This document shows, in pieces, positions 45,191-57,925 of a stretch of 64,000 bases of DNA. Location: the NCBI GenBank assembly GCA_035048485.1, contig CM068586.1:48518715-48582714 (forward strand). The letters run 5' to 3'. Within the stretch, counting starts at the first letter, position 1. The number at the start of each line of letters is the position of its first letter. The notes beneath the pieces are model-generated. The model ran no database searches, was not told where the DNA came from, and saw nothing but the letters and a program-made list of their open reading frames with translations. The position numbers and the translations under genes are program-made. The DNA comes from Pteria penguin (lineage: Eukaryota > Mollusca > Bivalvia > Pterioida > Pteriidae).

Positions 45191-45700
45191 TTACCGTAGA
45201 CTGAATAACCCCGTCTATAGTAGCTCCCGGTACTGATATGTCTGGTACGACATTCAATATACTCATGATCCGTAACGAGAGCTACCAGAGACGGGATAAT
45301 ATAATCTATTTCCTCGGCAAAATTGTCCAAATAAGGGTTGGCATGGGGTACCCTCCTGTGGCTCTCAATTTCCCGTCAAAATTGCAACTGAAGCCCTTAT
45401 GAATGGTAATGATGGAGTAGCAGGAGTGCAGTGCAAGCCAGACTATTCCTGTACTGACTGAACTAATCTTTTAACGCATATTACTGATCAGATTTCGCTC
45501 TGATTAATTTTAGTAAGGGCCGCAATTTCCTTGCTGACACCTAGATTTATCGATAAACACTACGGACTATTCTTATGTATACATAAATGTACATGTTATT
45601 AAGTTTATCTGTTAGATACCGTCGCAGCATGAATTTCTTGTTTTCTCTTACATAATCCTTTATTACATTGTTTACTTTAGAAAATATATCAAAATTTTCA

Positions 45701-45859
45701 TAAGGAATGAATCTAACTTTGCTCGTTGGATGGAGATATAGCACAAAAAAGGACAGAAAACTGCAGCGCATGATGCAGTTTTCCGTCCTTTTTTGTGGTT
45801 TTTTTTTTCGTGGTATACCTCCCTTTAACGAAAAACATATTACTAGATTCATTCCTTAT
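45701..45859. mobile_element. MITE-like inverted repeat
   Basis: TAAGGAATGAATCTA at the left and TAGATTCATTCCTTA at the right, with inner arms CAAAAAAGGACAGAAAACTG / CAGTTTTCCGTCCTTTTTTG. TCA flanks both sides. The right arm carries about 15 extra bases of T run. Confidence 0.75.
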
Positions 45860-46336
45860 CATTTAATTCCTTTCAAACATGTTTTCTAGTCTCAGAAATT
45901 GCGACGTTGTGTCTGCGCTATTTCTCAACATCTCTAAATTTCTGCCGCGGTGATATGAATATTGACGTCATAGTTACAAAAACTACGGAAATTACGTGGT
46001 CAGAGAAAAAACTTCTTAGATGAGATATACCACTAATTTTTAAACCAATCAAAATGAGTGTTACATGTAGAATTAAATGATATAGTCGTAACACAAATCT
46101 CAGACGCGGATGCATAAATATATATGCCTGGGAAGGAAGCGGGGCACAGACCACAATGAAATCGAAGGTTTCATTGAGGAGCGTATCGTTGATGGGCTGT
46201 AGGCACGGTAGGGGTCACCCCCTCCCGCAGGGGCTCCCTTGTATAATTTTTTCACAAGTCCTGATGTTGGATGTGCAAGTTTGATCATTTTTGGGTGAAA
46301 AAAGGCTAATACCAATAGCACTGGATATGAAAGTCA

Positions 46337-46456
<120 letters not shown>

Positions 46457-46872
46457 CTTTAAAATTTATTATCTTATAGTATTTTCCTCACAAATTTTAT
46501 GAGTTTAATTGATGTAGTAATATGATAAACTATAATATAGTATATAGTACTATAATATAGTATATTGTAACATAGTTGAATCCTCCAACATAACATAAGT
46601 AATACTGATTGGATTGTGTAGTTTATAAAGAATTCCGCCTAATTTCAACAATTTTGATATAAAAATATTTATTTTCAAACAAGCAACATATATAAGGTAT
46701 TACATACAGACAAATACATAGAGATTTGGGAAAAAAGTGAAACAGTTATATAAATCCATCTCTCTGTAGTGATAACAAAGACATGATTAAGAGGTCGATC
46801 AGTGATATATGTATAGCTGCAAGTCCAATTAATAGTATATGCATGTAAATATCTGTATAATACACGAATATA

Positions 46873-47152
46873 TTGATTGATTGATTATTGTTTTACGTCA
46901 CTCCACGATTATTTCACGTATATGGTGCATGACGGCATCTGCCTGATGCATTGCATACAAATTTAGACCTTTGCAACAGACCCACCCGAAGCAGTGAGGG
47001 ATCTTTTACGTGCCACGCCTACCGTGACACGGGACCTCGGTTTTTACTGTCTCGTCCGATAGACAGAACACCGGCGTGTCCAGGGCGGCAGTCGAACCCC
47101 GGACCTCTCGATCACGAACCGAGCACCTTATCCACTAGGCCACACCGGCTTT
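46873..47152 (-). mobile_element. tRNA-derived SINE (family S1), well preserved
   Basis: The tail side TGATTGATTGATTATTGTTT is followed by TACGTCACTCCACG and AGCAGTGAGGGATCTTTTAC. The head on the minus strand reads GCCGGTGTGGCCTAGTGGAT (A box) and, about 40 bases on, GGGGTTCGACTGCC (B box). Confidence 0.88.
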
Positions 47153-47254
47153 ACACGAATATATGATAAACACTTATACAAGAAACAGTTGTTTAATGTA
47201 TGAAGAAATTAATGTTTAAAGGAATGAGGAATAAAATACTTGACAAAACACAAT

Positions 47255-47260
<6 letters not shown>

Positions 47261-47294
<34 letters not shown>
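47261..47294. repeat. (CT)n microsatellite
   Basis: About 17 CT units without interruption. Confidence 0.95.
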
Positions 47295-47299
<5 letters not shown>

Positions 47300-48140
47300 G
47301 CCCATTATATACAATTTGCGACATTCAACCCCCACCCACCCCCTTTTACGTGTCCCCATGCCTACCCCGGCTAAATCCGCCACTGGACTTTTCTCCATTT
47401 AATAAATAATATACAATTATACATAATCGATAGCTTCACAGTCAAAATATTTATGCATGGAATCCATTTCTTTCTCTTCTGAGGATAATTTAGTGTCGTT
47501 CGGGGAACCTCGAGCTTCTCCGATTTCTATTAAGGACATTGGTTCCTCTATACAGGACAGTCAAAGGATTTTTATCTCTTATATTTATACATATATTATA
47601 CATGCCTATATTGTACAAACACAGGATCTACTAACTGGGTTAACTGGTCCAACATTACAGACCATTCAACATCATACTTACGCGGATCTAGCAGAGGAGG
47701 GGGATGTTAAGAGGGTCTGAACCCTCTTCTGTAATCCGTCAAAAATGCTTTTTTTCCCTCCATTTTATTATAGAATTTACCGAAAATCATTGGCTTGAAC
47801 ATCCCCTCCAGTTGGACTGGAATAGAACATCCCCCAATCTTTCTCAGGAAAACTTTCTGAATCCCCCCATCTCTTCCAGAATTTGTCAGCAGATGAACCT
47901 AGCAAGAAATTAGCGTGGAGTAACAGGGTAAAACACCGTTTATTGCCTATTGTTAAAATCGGGCACCAGAGTAGGATTATTCGGGACATCTTCAAGACGT
48001 CATACAGTCATCAGTAATATTTAGGGTTTTCTATTTCCCCAAAATCATGATCGGATGTGTAACTACAGACAATGAAAAGCAATCCGCCGGACAACTCTCG
48101 TTTCTGATTCTGCATGGTATCGGAAGGGCAACAACTGGCG
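47300..48140. other. Repeat fragments and unplaced open frames
   Basis: Pieces of the GGATCC-type repeat lie at 47310-47385 and 47676-47745. Between and after them are open stretches on the plus strand: 47457-47573 (starting MESISFSSEDNLVSFGEPRA) and 47878-48014, which follows a good acceptor CCCCCCATCTCTTCCAG and reads NLSADEPSKKLAWSNRVKHR before a stop. They are not joined by clear splice signals; I cannot tell an unrecognised gene from decayed element sequence. Confidence 0.3.
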
Positions 48141-48149
48141 TCCTTTTAA

Positions 48150-48158
48150 GGTATATAA
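48150..48158 (+). promoter_or_regulatory. Candidate TATA box for the unrecognised plus-strand gene
   Basis: GGTATATAAACGCTCC is a full TATAWAA match in otherwise mixed sequence. A transcript starting some 30 bases on (around CGCCTCTTGCACATTCC) would run to a consensus donor AGCTTGAG/GTAAGTG at 48305. This is inferred from sequence alone. Confidence 0.45.
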
Positions 48159-49151
48159 ACGCTCCGACTTGGTCGTCCGCCTCTTGCACATTCCAAAGTT
48201 TCAACTAGCAGAACTGTATTAAGATTTTTAAGTCTTAGTCACAAAAAAAAAAAAAAAATAAAAAAATAAATCGTATACATATACACTAACGCTAACAGCT
48301 TGAGGTAAGTGAATATTTGCGACGTCATGACTCAAGTATTTGACATCCGAATTCAAAATTCTGTATTCTATATCTACTGCGATTTGACACTTTGACACAC
48401 TTTATAAAATCTACTAGTTATACACTTTTTCTGGTCTTTCTTATCACTTTGCATACATCCCTGATTAACTGTATCGTCATGTATCCAACAACCTCAACTG
48501 CCAAAGAAGGAATATACGCACACTGAATGCGAGCAAGTTAACGTAATTCTCGAGACTCGTTGTTTATGGGGCTTCATGGCGAATGCGGCTATCCAATATA
48601 GAACATATATACCTTAATTATTTTAACTTCTTCCGCTTACTTAGTATCGCCTCTGAATATCAGGAAGATATAGATGTCCACTGTACACATTCTTGCCTCG
48701 ATGATATAGCACCAGTCACTTTATTGTTATGCGTTACTACTATGCAAATACACGTAAAGATAATTTAGCTATAATCACTATACACTACTTTTAAGGAAAA
48801 AACCCTCATCAGCAGTGCCTCTTAACAAAACATATGCATTGAAAAAAAATGAAAGGAAATTAGATAGTGAAATAATTAAATAAAAATTTTCCCTGCGATT
48901 TTCGAACACTTTTTAATAACTTTTTATTGAGAAAGGATGTGAAAATAATAATAAATAACATAATAAATGATATTGTATAAATTCATAAATGTATATGTTA
49001 AATTTGCTTTAAGCGGTCAAGGAATGGAAACAGAACTGGAGTTTGTAAAGCCATACCATTGGCGTAGGGACACAATTAAAGTTAAATGGTCTATTTAAAA
49101 GTGGACAATTTATTCAACCTTTTTTGCCACAGAGAGGGAGATCACACCATA

Positions 49152-49379
49152 TCAGCTGTAACTGTATACTAAACCTTTCTGATAACAGAATAAATACCAA
49201 GAGAAAAGCCTCCGTCTAGTCTTGCATGTCGCATGATTTACGATGTAACCAACTTCAAACAATGCAAGGATTGATTCCATCAGAAACCCGTCATGCATCC
49301 TAGATGTGAAATTTCTGTCGTGCATATTGTCAGCAGTAATATTATATTCATCAATTACCGCTAACCCGAAACAATTCAT
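49152..49379 (-). other. Open frame of protein-like composition, unassigned
   Basis: The minus strand reads MNCFGLAVIDEYNITADNMH then RNFTSRMHDGFLMESILALF and EVGYI before a possible donor (ATC/GTAAAT). The composition is balanced and unlike the surrounding repeats. The plus strand of the same interval opens MKFLSCILSAVILYSSITA, a signal-peptide-like frame ending near TTACC/GTAAGT at 49431. Only one of the two, or neither, is likely to be real. Confidence 0.3.
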
Positions 49380-49646
49380 ATTACGACGTCACAATTTCTC
49401 TGCTGCTGTGAACATTGATGGTTACCGTAAGTACCATAATAAGGCTACCACGATTCGAATAAGCCCTAATTTATTTCTTTTTTCTTTAAACAATTAACAG
49501 TGGAATTACATGTCGAGTAGTTGTTGGTATTAAACCCCCCTTTCCCATGAGTGTTTCGGATGGGTATGCTGCCGAGGTACAAATGTATGGTGAGATGGAA
49601 TAGACAGGTGCCGCCACTATATGAATGAAATAATCTGAGAGTGGTG

Positions 49647-49948
<302 letters not shown>

Positions 49949-50456
49949 ATAAATTTTCATTTTCGCTTCCTGCCAATCTCTAATTTCAACAGGAGAGAGA
50001 CGACTTTGTCAAAATTTGAGCCACCTTAAACTTTATTCAATCAATAAACATACATGTGTTTTCATCCCGATGTATGGGGTGGTAGAGGGTGTGTCAGGTC
50101 ACTAGCTAAAAGCAATTGGAGCAAGATTATAGAAGTTTGGCCCTTTAACCCTACAATCGATTTTTTTGTCAGAACGATCTATGATAAAAAAAACCCTTGC
50201 GTATCGTCAAACAATTAAAAATTAAACAAAATCATTTCAGCGAAACCCCGATGCATTAAACATCTATGTGATCATAATAGTATCTATTGGAATCAATCGA
50301 CGGTGATGGGCCTTGTCAGCTTATCCCACTGACAAGATTTACGGTAACGTCACGTGATCCGAGCGCACATCTCCTATTTTATTGCAGAGTTATGGGAATT
50401 CTATCATTGGTCCACATCACAGTGATGACAGCGACTTCTCTATAGGAATTCTAGAG

Positions 50457-51399
50457 GTAAGTACATGATACCTACATTAAGCAGTGCGTAAAAAAGGTAC
50501 TAGATTCTAGACATATCAATTAACAAATTCGGCTAGACTTTAATAAAAATTTGATAAAAAATTTAAACTCATGATAAAACTATTATTTAATGTATAAAAA
50601 GATGCATTGAATTTCAAGTTCAAGTTCAAATCCTTATGTCATTTGAGATATCGGTTATACACTATTACAATATATACAATATGTGCATTTCACCATTTCA
50701 GCTGTTTGAGTTGTAATAATTCGTGAGGTATTAAGAAATATTGATAGAAATATATACATATATGTTTATCTAAATATTGATTGCCAACTGTGTAAATGAC
50801 ACATATGTATATTGATACATCAAATTATATCCCATTTCTTTTCTAAGTGAGTTTTAGTCTCATAATTTATACATCAATATAGCTTATGTTTGAGTATAAC
50901 TAAGTACAAAACGAATTCACTCAGAACTCTAAATGTAGCTTCAAGTCTACGGATTCCTTGAAATCTCAGTAATATTCTCCTTTGTGTTTTTAACTGCCTC
51001 CCTGCCAGTTATTATTATGTTATTATATACATTAATTCTAAACAAATGTTCACAATGATATGTTAATGTGATCGTGATATGACATAAATTATCATTATCA
51101 TTATCAAACTGCTATGACGGTTGATGCATGCGAACAGGAGACGCTTACTCTCCCCGGGCACCTGGTCTCACCTCGGAATTTTTCAGTATTTCGGGGTTCG
51201 CAACAGTTTCCTTTTGAAACTTACACGATTTTGTATCTGTCCTTGGACTTTGAGAATGATTAACGGTTTGGTACTTCTTCGATATTGATCATTCTAAATA
51301 GTCCATATGCATTTCCTATGCAATAATTTTTGTATATTCTGGATTCGCGACAGTTCTTTCAGATAAGTGATCTAAACTCGATTTTCGTGGGTTCATGAA
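50457..51399. other. No feature seen; presumed intron of the unrecognised gene
   Basis: AT-rich sequence with no splice-bounded frame. Confidence 0.4.
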
Positions 51400-52207
51400 T
51401 AGTTAGAGAGCCCGGTGACATTTAATCATAATCTTGAGTACAAAAGGTTTGGATGCCTAAATCTATCGTAAAGTCCCTAGCAAGAGAGGAAACCGACGTC
51501 TTAAGTTTTTTTGGCCCTGGGCTTTGGACCCCAGGGTGACCAACAGTTGGCCAAAAATCACTCTTAATCATAATTTTCAGTACAACATTCCTTTAAAGTT
51601 ATCTTTATTAGGAAACCGAACCGAAATAAAATGGCACAACTTAAGACGCTAACATACCTGGCATTTTTAATTAAGACGTATACTATTTAATGGCCAATTA
51701 ACGATTTATTCAAACTTTTGAGTACATCCAAAATTCTTATTGCATATGTTCATGTTAAGCTATCTGACATTATATCCACAACTTAAGACGTGATTTTCCC
51801 TGGGGTTTCTATTTAAGAGGGGGGTACTCGGAATCCTGGGGGGATCAGGACGATCAAAATGCATTTATCAAAAGTTGGGAGTACATCGATTTTGATTGGA
51901 AATATGGATGCTATTATACTCCAAAAGAATAAAAATGGAATTTAAGACGCTAAAATACCTGGCATTACTAATTAAGACGCATACTAATTAATGGCCAATT
52001 AACGATTTATTCAAACTTTTGAGTACATCCAAAATTCTTGATTAAAAGTGATTTTTGGCCAACTGTTGGTCACCCTGGGGTCCAAAGCCAGGACCAAAAA
52101 ACTTAAGACGTCTGTTTCCTTTCTTGCTAGGGACTTTACGATAGATTTAGGCACCCAAACCTTTTGTACTCAAGATTATGATTAAATGCCACCTGGCTCT
52201 CTAACTA
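51400..52207. mobile_element. 808-bp inverted-repeat element with an internal duplicated block
   Basis: Arms of about 165-175 bases start TAGTTAGAGAGCC and contain ATCATAATCTTGAGTACAAA, CGTAAAGTCCCTAGCAAGA and GTTGGCCAAAAATCACT. The centre holds two direct copies (about 51630-51740 and 51940-52040) of a block with CCTGGCATT, TTAATGGCCAATTAACGATT and TTGAGTACATCCAAAATTCT. No coding frame. Flanks share GAA on both sides at most. Confidence 0.85.
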
Positions 52208-52346
52208 GAATGACCATCGTGTTACGTTGTTTAGAGCGCAACTAACAAAAATATAATACAAATGCTCAGTATAATGTAACAGTAACATCACGTAAAAGAG
52301 ACTTTATGTCAATAAATATAAATACTGTATAAATGTATCATTTCAA

Positions 52347-52458
<112 letters not shown>

Positions 52459-52474
52459 TAATATTAATAAAGAA

Positions 52475-52676
52475 GAATAATGACGGTCATTATCAAAGTC
52501 AGAAAGTCATCGACCTTGGTGTCATTTGAAATGGCTTCATTAGTTGTCAAATATGAATTCTGTATCTCTCACGGTTCAAAAGTTATGGCCAAGGTTAAAG
52601 TTGACAACACACAAACAAACAAACACACAGACAGGACAAAAACAATATGCCCCCGATCTATGGATCCGGGGGCGTA

Positions 52677-52680
<4 letters not shown>
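52475..52680 (-). mobile_element. GATC-hairpin dispersed element, partial
   Basis: TCGACCTTGGTGTCATTTGA, GGCCAAGGTTAAAGTTGACA and TGCCCCCGATCTATGGATCC with GGGGGCGTAAATA are the reverse complement of blocks at 19665-19960. It lies between two TAA microsatellites. Confidence 0.75.
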
Positions 52681-52711
<31 letters not shown>

Positions 52712-52714
52712 TAA

Positions 52715-52993
52715 TATTGATTGATTGATTGATTTTTTTTTAACGTCACACCATGGATATTCCACGTATATTATGACGGCATCTGCCTGATGCAGGGTAT
52801 ATAAATTTTGACCTTTGCAACGGACCCAGCCGAAGCAGTGAGGGGTCTTTAACATGCCATGCATACCACGACACGGGGCCTCGGTGTTTGCTGTCTCATC
52901 CGAAAGACAGGACACCGACATGACCAGAGCGGGACTCAAACCCCGGCCTCCCGATCAGGAGTCCAGCGCGATATCACTAGGCCACACCGGCTT
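52715..52993 (-). mobile_element. tRNA-derived SINE (family S1)
   Basis: Tail TTGATTGATTGATTG; body ACGGCATCTGCCTGATGCAG and AAGCAGTGAGGGGTC; minus-strand head GCCGGTGTGGCCTAGTGATA with a B-box region GGGGTTTGAGTCCCGC. Confidence 0.87.
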
Positions 52994-54802
52994 AATAATA
53001 ACACATTATGAAATAAAAACAAATATTCACAAAATATCCATTGATATCTAATAGTCATATAAAATGCAATGCAAGATAAATGGAATCCTACACAAGAGTT
53101 ACGTAACTAGCTATTCTGCAATACTCATGTAGAACAAGAATTGACTGACCATTAAATGTATTATTTGCATACGGAAAGTCAGACCAACTGATCTGAAATT
53201 TATATGATAAAGAGAACAGAGACCACGAGGGACTTAATTAACAGACAGTATTTAATGAATAAATGTCATGGTTTAACTTGAACTTTTGTAAGGCAGTATC
53301 ATTGTTGAGCCAAAAGTTGTGAATGTGGCCATAAATTGTGAACTACTCATATTTTCGCCTCAGTATTTCCAGTAATATCCCACTCTGAATATATCCGCAA
53401 TTAATTGAAGTTTGAACTGACTGAAAATTGGCAGATACCATTCAAAAGATATCATAGCATTGTCCTAAATATCATTTTGTGATACCTGTAATTTAGAGAG
53501 AAGAAAACAAATATGTTTCAGCTGTAGGTATGGAGAGAATTTAAATCACACAATCTCTTGTGCCTACACAAAAACACCTTATACCTACTCCTTACATTGT
53601 AAACAAGAGTCAATGATTTGATATTTTCACATGGCATGGTTTCAATTATCAATGTGCAATAAATAGTGGGGTAACTAGTAATTGGCAAAATACTGTTATT
53701 TTTGATGATGCAGTTTGTTTTCAATTCAGTTTCAATAATCAAATTGATAGAAAGTACAAATTCCATTGTCAAATAACATGGGATTATAACATAAATTATA
53801 TGTGGGCAATAGAACGTAGGTGACAGAATAATTGAATAATTTAAAAAATTTAAAAAATCAAGAATTTCAAAGTGACATGACTATATGTTGGGAAAGATGC
53901 ATCAAAGTTTCATTACCTATAAATTATTCAACCTGTAAATTGAATTTTTATTTCTCTCCCGTGGGAGTCACCACAACATTTGATCACAATAGAGAGTATT
54001 ATAGACGACCCATCTATCGTTCACAATGTAGAATGAGTCGACACATCCGTTCTCAATGACGTTCCATCATATTTGAGAACGTCATCTTTCAGATTACCTT
54101 ATATTTTATATTCCATTATCACCCACTCCACTGAATAAAGTGTTTAATCATTCTCATTCTTTTAAATGCTTGATTTGAAACTGTTTCACCCTTCTCTTTA
54201 TCATTGGTAATGAAATGAAATGGTTGCATTAACTGGTACAAAAGAAACCTCAAATACCTCGATTTATATGACCTGTAACCGGTATATGTGAAAATATTAG
54301 AACTCATTGTCAGTTACTGTAGATAAATTGCTTGGGTGTATCAAATTAAAAGGCTTTACATTAGTAGGAGATATTAACGAATGGAAAGAATCTGTATTTC
54401 ATGTTTCGTACTTTTTCCCATTAAACGGAAAATAAATGTTGATTATACTAAAGCATAAGACGCGAATTTTATAACTATTTGCAAGATTAAATGAATGCAT
54501 AAAATACTTTGGTTTAGGTTAGATTTTATGTATTTATGAAATATCACAAATTGTCCGATTCACGGAGTAAATCTCCAAATTGTCTGTCTCAAACGTAGTT
54601 GAGTCATTTCTAGCGGTCCTAATTCAGGCTGTTGTAAAGTTCATATTTACATAAATGTAAACTATCAACTCGACAATTAAGTTACGAAAAATAACACTTA
54701 ATAAATACATGTAGTGTCTCCTGTAAAACATTCAACAACATCAGTGTACTTAACATCTGCTAGAGTCACAGAGATGTAATGTAATAAGAAAAACAAACAA
54801 AA

Positions 54803-54834
<32 letters not shown>

Positions 54835-54889
54835 AAAAAAAAAAGAAAGAAAACAAACACCCACACACACATAGAAGCATCGCAAAAAC
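52994..54889. other. No gene seen; A-rich run near 54800
   Basis: AT-rich sequence with a long A run interrupted by single G at about 54797-54845. No supported coding region. Confidence 0.4.
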
Positions 54890-56936
54890 TTTAGATTAAA
54901 ATACAATACGATTCTTAGGACGGTCAACTCATATAACAATAGTCATTTAATTAGTGTGGTTAACCAGTTTATGGTTATTTTTGCTGATGCTATGATCCCG
55001 TGAAATTCTCAACATGAAAAAGACAACAGTGGGCATCCTTGAACCCCGGAAGAAATAGAGATGATATATTCACCAGAGAGCAATAGGGGTGATATTAACA
55101 CCAGGGAGCAGAAAACGTCTGCTGTTTGACCAACAACACTCGCCATGAATACCAAAAACACAGAAGGCAAAAATATTTCATCACTGCAAGCATGAGTTGA
55201 ATGTGGAAATAATCTTTGGACTTTAATCACTAGTGTTGGTCTGATTCTCTCCCTACAGAACGATAACACATTCAAAATAATTTTTATTTGAAGTCCGAAG
55301 CAAATGCATTGGAACTGAGGTTGTAATGACAATCGATTAGTAATATATAGAGTTTAAAAGTTAAGGTTTTCCTATGGGTCCTAGATTGATTTCATCATAA
55401 ATGTGGTCTCACTCTATCCAAAGTGCCAATGCACTTACCTTTCTTACATTCAGATCTTTGTAAATAACCATGTCAAGTTCATTTAAAGAACTGATGTGAA
55501 AGGTGAATACGTTTAAAGAACTCAATGCACTTGTTATTGTTTTTATCGTTTTCACTGTGAACTTTAAGCTTGACAACTTGCATGAACAAATAAACGAGCA
55601 TGCCTCATTAAATATAATTAATTTCATGCCATGGTAAGTTTCTGTATAAACACCCTTAGAAATATAACTCACAGCTCTGTACCATAAAAGTGTTGCATGA
55701 CAAACAGCAATAAAAACTATGACAAATAATTACTTAACCTTAAGTTCCTCCTCATAAAATTAAAAAGCGAGTATTCTTTTACAGCTATTGCTTCCCTAAC
55801 AGTCTGATAGGGATATGGTGATCGTTTTGTATGAAATCATTTCTTGCAAAATGTAAAAAGTTACAAACATTTTCATAAAGCTTGGAAATGACAGAATAAA
55901 GCGAATCTATGCTCCATTAGTTTATATGGAACGCTAAAGTTGTTCACTGAAACATTGATTGAAATATACAATGGATAATGTGCATCTTTGTGGGGGGTAT
56001 TTAATGTATACAGTGTGATCTATGAAAGTAAATAGGGTCAGTTAAAATTCAGTGTTCATGGCATTCAAATAAAAATACATAATACGAAAAACAAGAATGA
56101 AAAGATAAAACAGCTGACTCAGCCGTATGACAGAAGTGACCCAGGAGATGCGCTTTTAGTAATGAAACAAAACCTTTCGATTATAATGCAATTGCGATAT
56201 CGATCTAAGACGATCAGTTGATATGACAGTAGTCAATCAGCTGATGTGGTTAACCGGTTTACGGTTAGAAAGGGTAAGAGAAAAAGAGAGATAGACAGAG
56301 TGAGACAGAGAGGGAGACAGAGAGAGACACAGAAAGAGAGAATTTTTTTTTAAAAAATACATACCTAAGGAATATATGTAACCTCTAAAAGAGGTTGAAA
56401 GAAAATACCCAGGGAGAGGAAACATCTCCGTCTTCCTTGAAACACAAGAACACTCGACAATTACGCTCAGTAGTAATGTAATACATTTAATGAACTCAAA
56501 TTTGTTTAAATTACAACAATTCAAATTAAGATAGCTTTGAGAAAATCGAAGTTGTATATAATATTTATTAAATGAAATCGGGTTATAGCCGATTAACCAT
56601 TTCAATTTAAAAAGCTAGGACAGCACAGAAACTGGGAAATTGGTTGGATATTTTTTGTAGTGTACTTTTCGCGTTTCGTGATTTGGATTTTGTCATTCAT
56701 CAGACTAAGTCACTTCACTTCTATCATTTTTTCGTGTGTAATAACTTTTTATGACCTCTCTCCTTGAAAGAAAAAAGAGGAGTTACTGGCTCAGTTATGT
56801 GGCAGAAGTCACCATGGAGCTATACAATACATGAATATAAATAATATACTAGCACATTAAACACATTACAAAAATATTTGATTGTAGTGCAATCACGATA
56901 CCGACTTAGGACGGTCATTTAATTTGACAAAAAGTG
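54890..56936. repeat. Diverged copies of a dispersed module with a GTGGTTAACCGGTTTA end
   Basis: Copies at about 54890-54975, 56105-56270 and 56768-56957 share a GAGGAGTTACTGGCTCAG-like start (best in the last), TTGATTGTAGTGCAATCACG, a GACTTAGGACGGTCATTTAA block and GTGTGGTTAACCGGTTTATG. A further copy is at 63650-63830 and a reverse fragment at 25643-25705. Type unknown. Confidence 0.7.
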
Positions 56937-57205
56937 TGGTTAACCGGTTTATGGGCCCACCTTCCCACTCACCGTAACAACAGAACAATCAAAGGACGTA
57001 CATTTAAAAATTTATAAATTATCCTTCATCTACAGAACAAGGATCAACAGGTATCGCATATTGAGAGGTATCGCTTATTGAGAAACCTGTTGATCCTTGT
57101 TCTCTATATGGAGGATTATTTATAAATTTTTAAATGTGTGTCCTTTGATTGTGCTGCTTTTGCGGTGATTGGGAAGGTGGGCGCCCAATAACTGGTTAAC
57201 CACAC
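56934..57205. mobile_element. Inverted repeat with arms of about 120 bp
   Basis: GTGTGGTTAACCGGTTTATG, CCCACCTTCCCACTCACCG and GAACAAGGATCAACAGGT on the left (56934-57052) are mirrored at 57085-57205. The loop has two copies of ATTGAGA and GGTATCGC. The left arm begins exactly with the end of the dispersed module described above, so the module end and this element share termini. Confidence 0.88.
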
Positions 57206-57650
57206 CGAATGAATGACGTTTGTTATATCATAGTATATAGTATATAGTATATCATTAAACGACTTTTTTTCTGCAAATGCTGTAAAAATACTTTTCATAT
57301 AATTTTATCATTAATCTTGTCAGCTTTTCATATCAAAATCTCCTGGTACAGTTCATGTAATCTCATATTAGACTGATTCGTATCAGAGATTTCAAACATC
57401 ACCGGAATCCTCGTCCCAGGACTGGATATATCAGATACCAACTAAACGTGATAATTTGTCGGTACTGGGGACAGACATTTGAGACAGTTTATGTCGTTCC
57501 AATGGGGATGAAATATTTTCTATGAAGAAAGTCATAAAAGTCATGGAATTTAGTATGTATGTACTGGTGGCGCTCGTGTATGACTCGACACCCGAAATAT
57601 CATCCTTCAGTAACTATACATCAAGTCGTATTGAAGTTAATAAGTCGATG
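57206..57650. other. No feature seen
   Basis: AT-rich sequence between the inverted repeat and a compound microsatellite. Confidence 0.4.
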
Positions 57651-57654
57651 GCAA

Positions 57655-57657
57655 ATT

Positions 57658-57696
<39 letters not shown>

Positions 57697-57740
57697 ATTA
57701 TTATTATTATTATTATAATGATGATGATAATAATAATAGC

Positions 57741-57782
<42 letters not shown>

Positions 57783-57856
57783 TATTATTATTATTATTAT
57801 TATTTATTATTATTATTATGAACATTTATTATTATTAACTATTATTATTATTTATA

Positions 57857-57891
<35 letters not shown>

Positions 57892-57925
57892 CATTATTAT
57901 TATTATTATTATTTTTATTATAGGA
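57655..57925. repeat. Compound trinucleotide microsatellite
   Basis: (TTG)n, (TTA)n, (ATG)n, (ATA)n and again (TTA)n follow one another, with the ATA and TTA blocks complementary and able to fold back. The resulting Cys/Val/Ile/Asn/Tyr homopolymer frames are not genes. Confidence 0.96.

Noticed and set aside
46873..47166. Frame through 46951-47166, and a possible tRNA gene at its right end
   Set aside because: The A and B boxes belong to a SINE that recurs several times in the window with the same body; the cloverleaf arms do not pair properly.
47457..47720. 87-codon frame starting MESISFSSEDN as a gene
   Set aside because: It runs into a GGATCC-type repeat and has no convincing donor; kept only as an unplaced open stretch.
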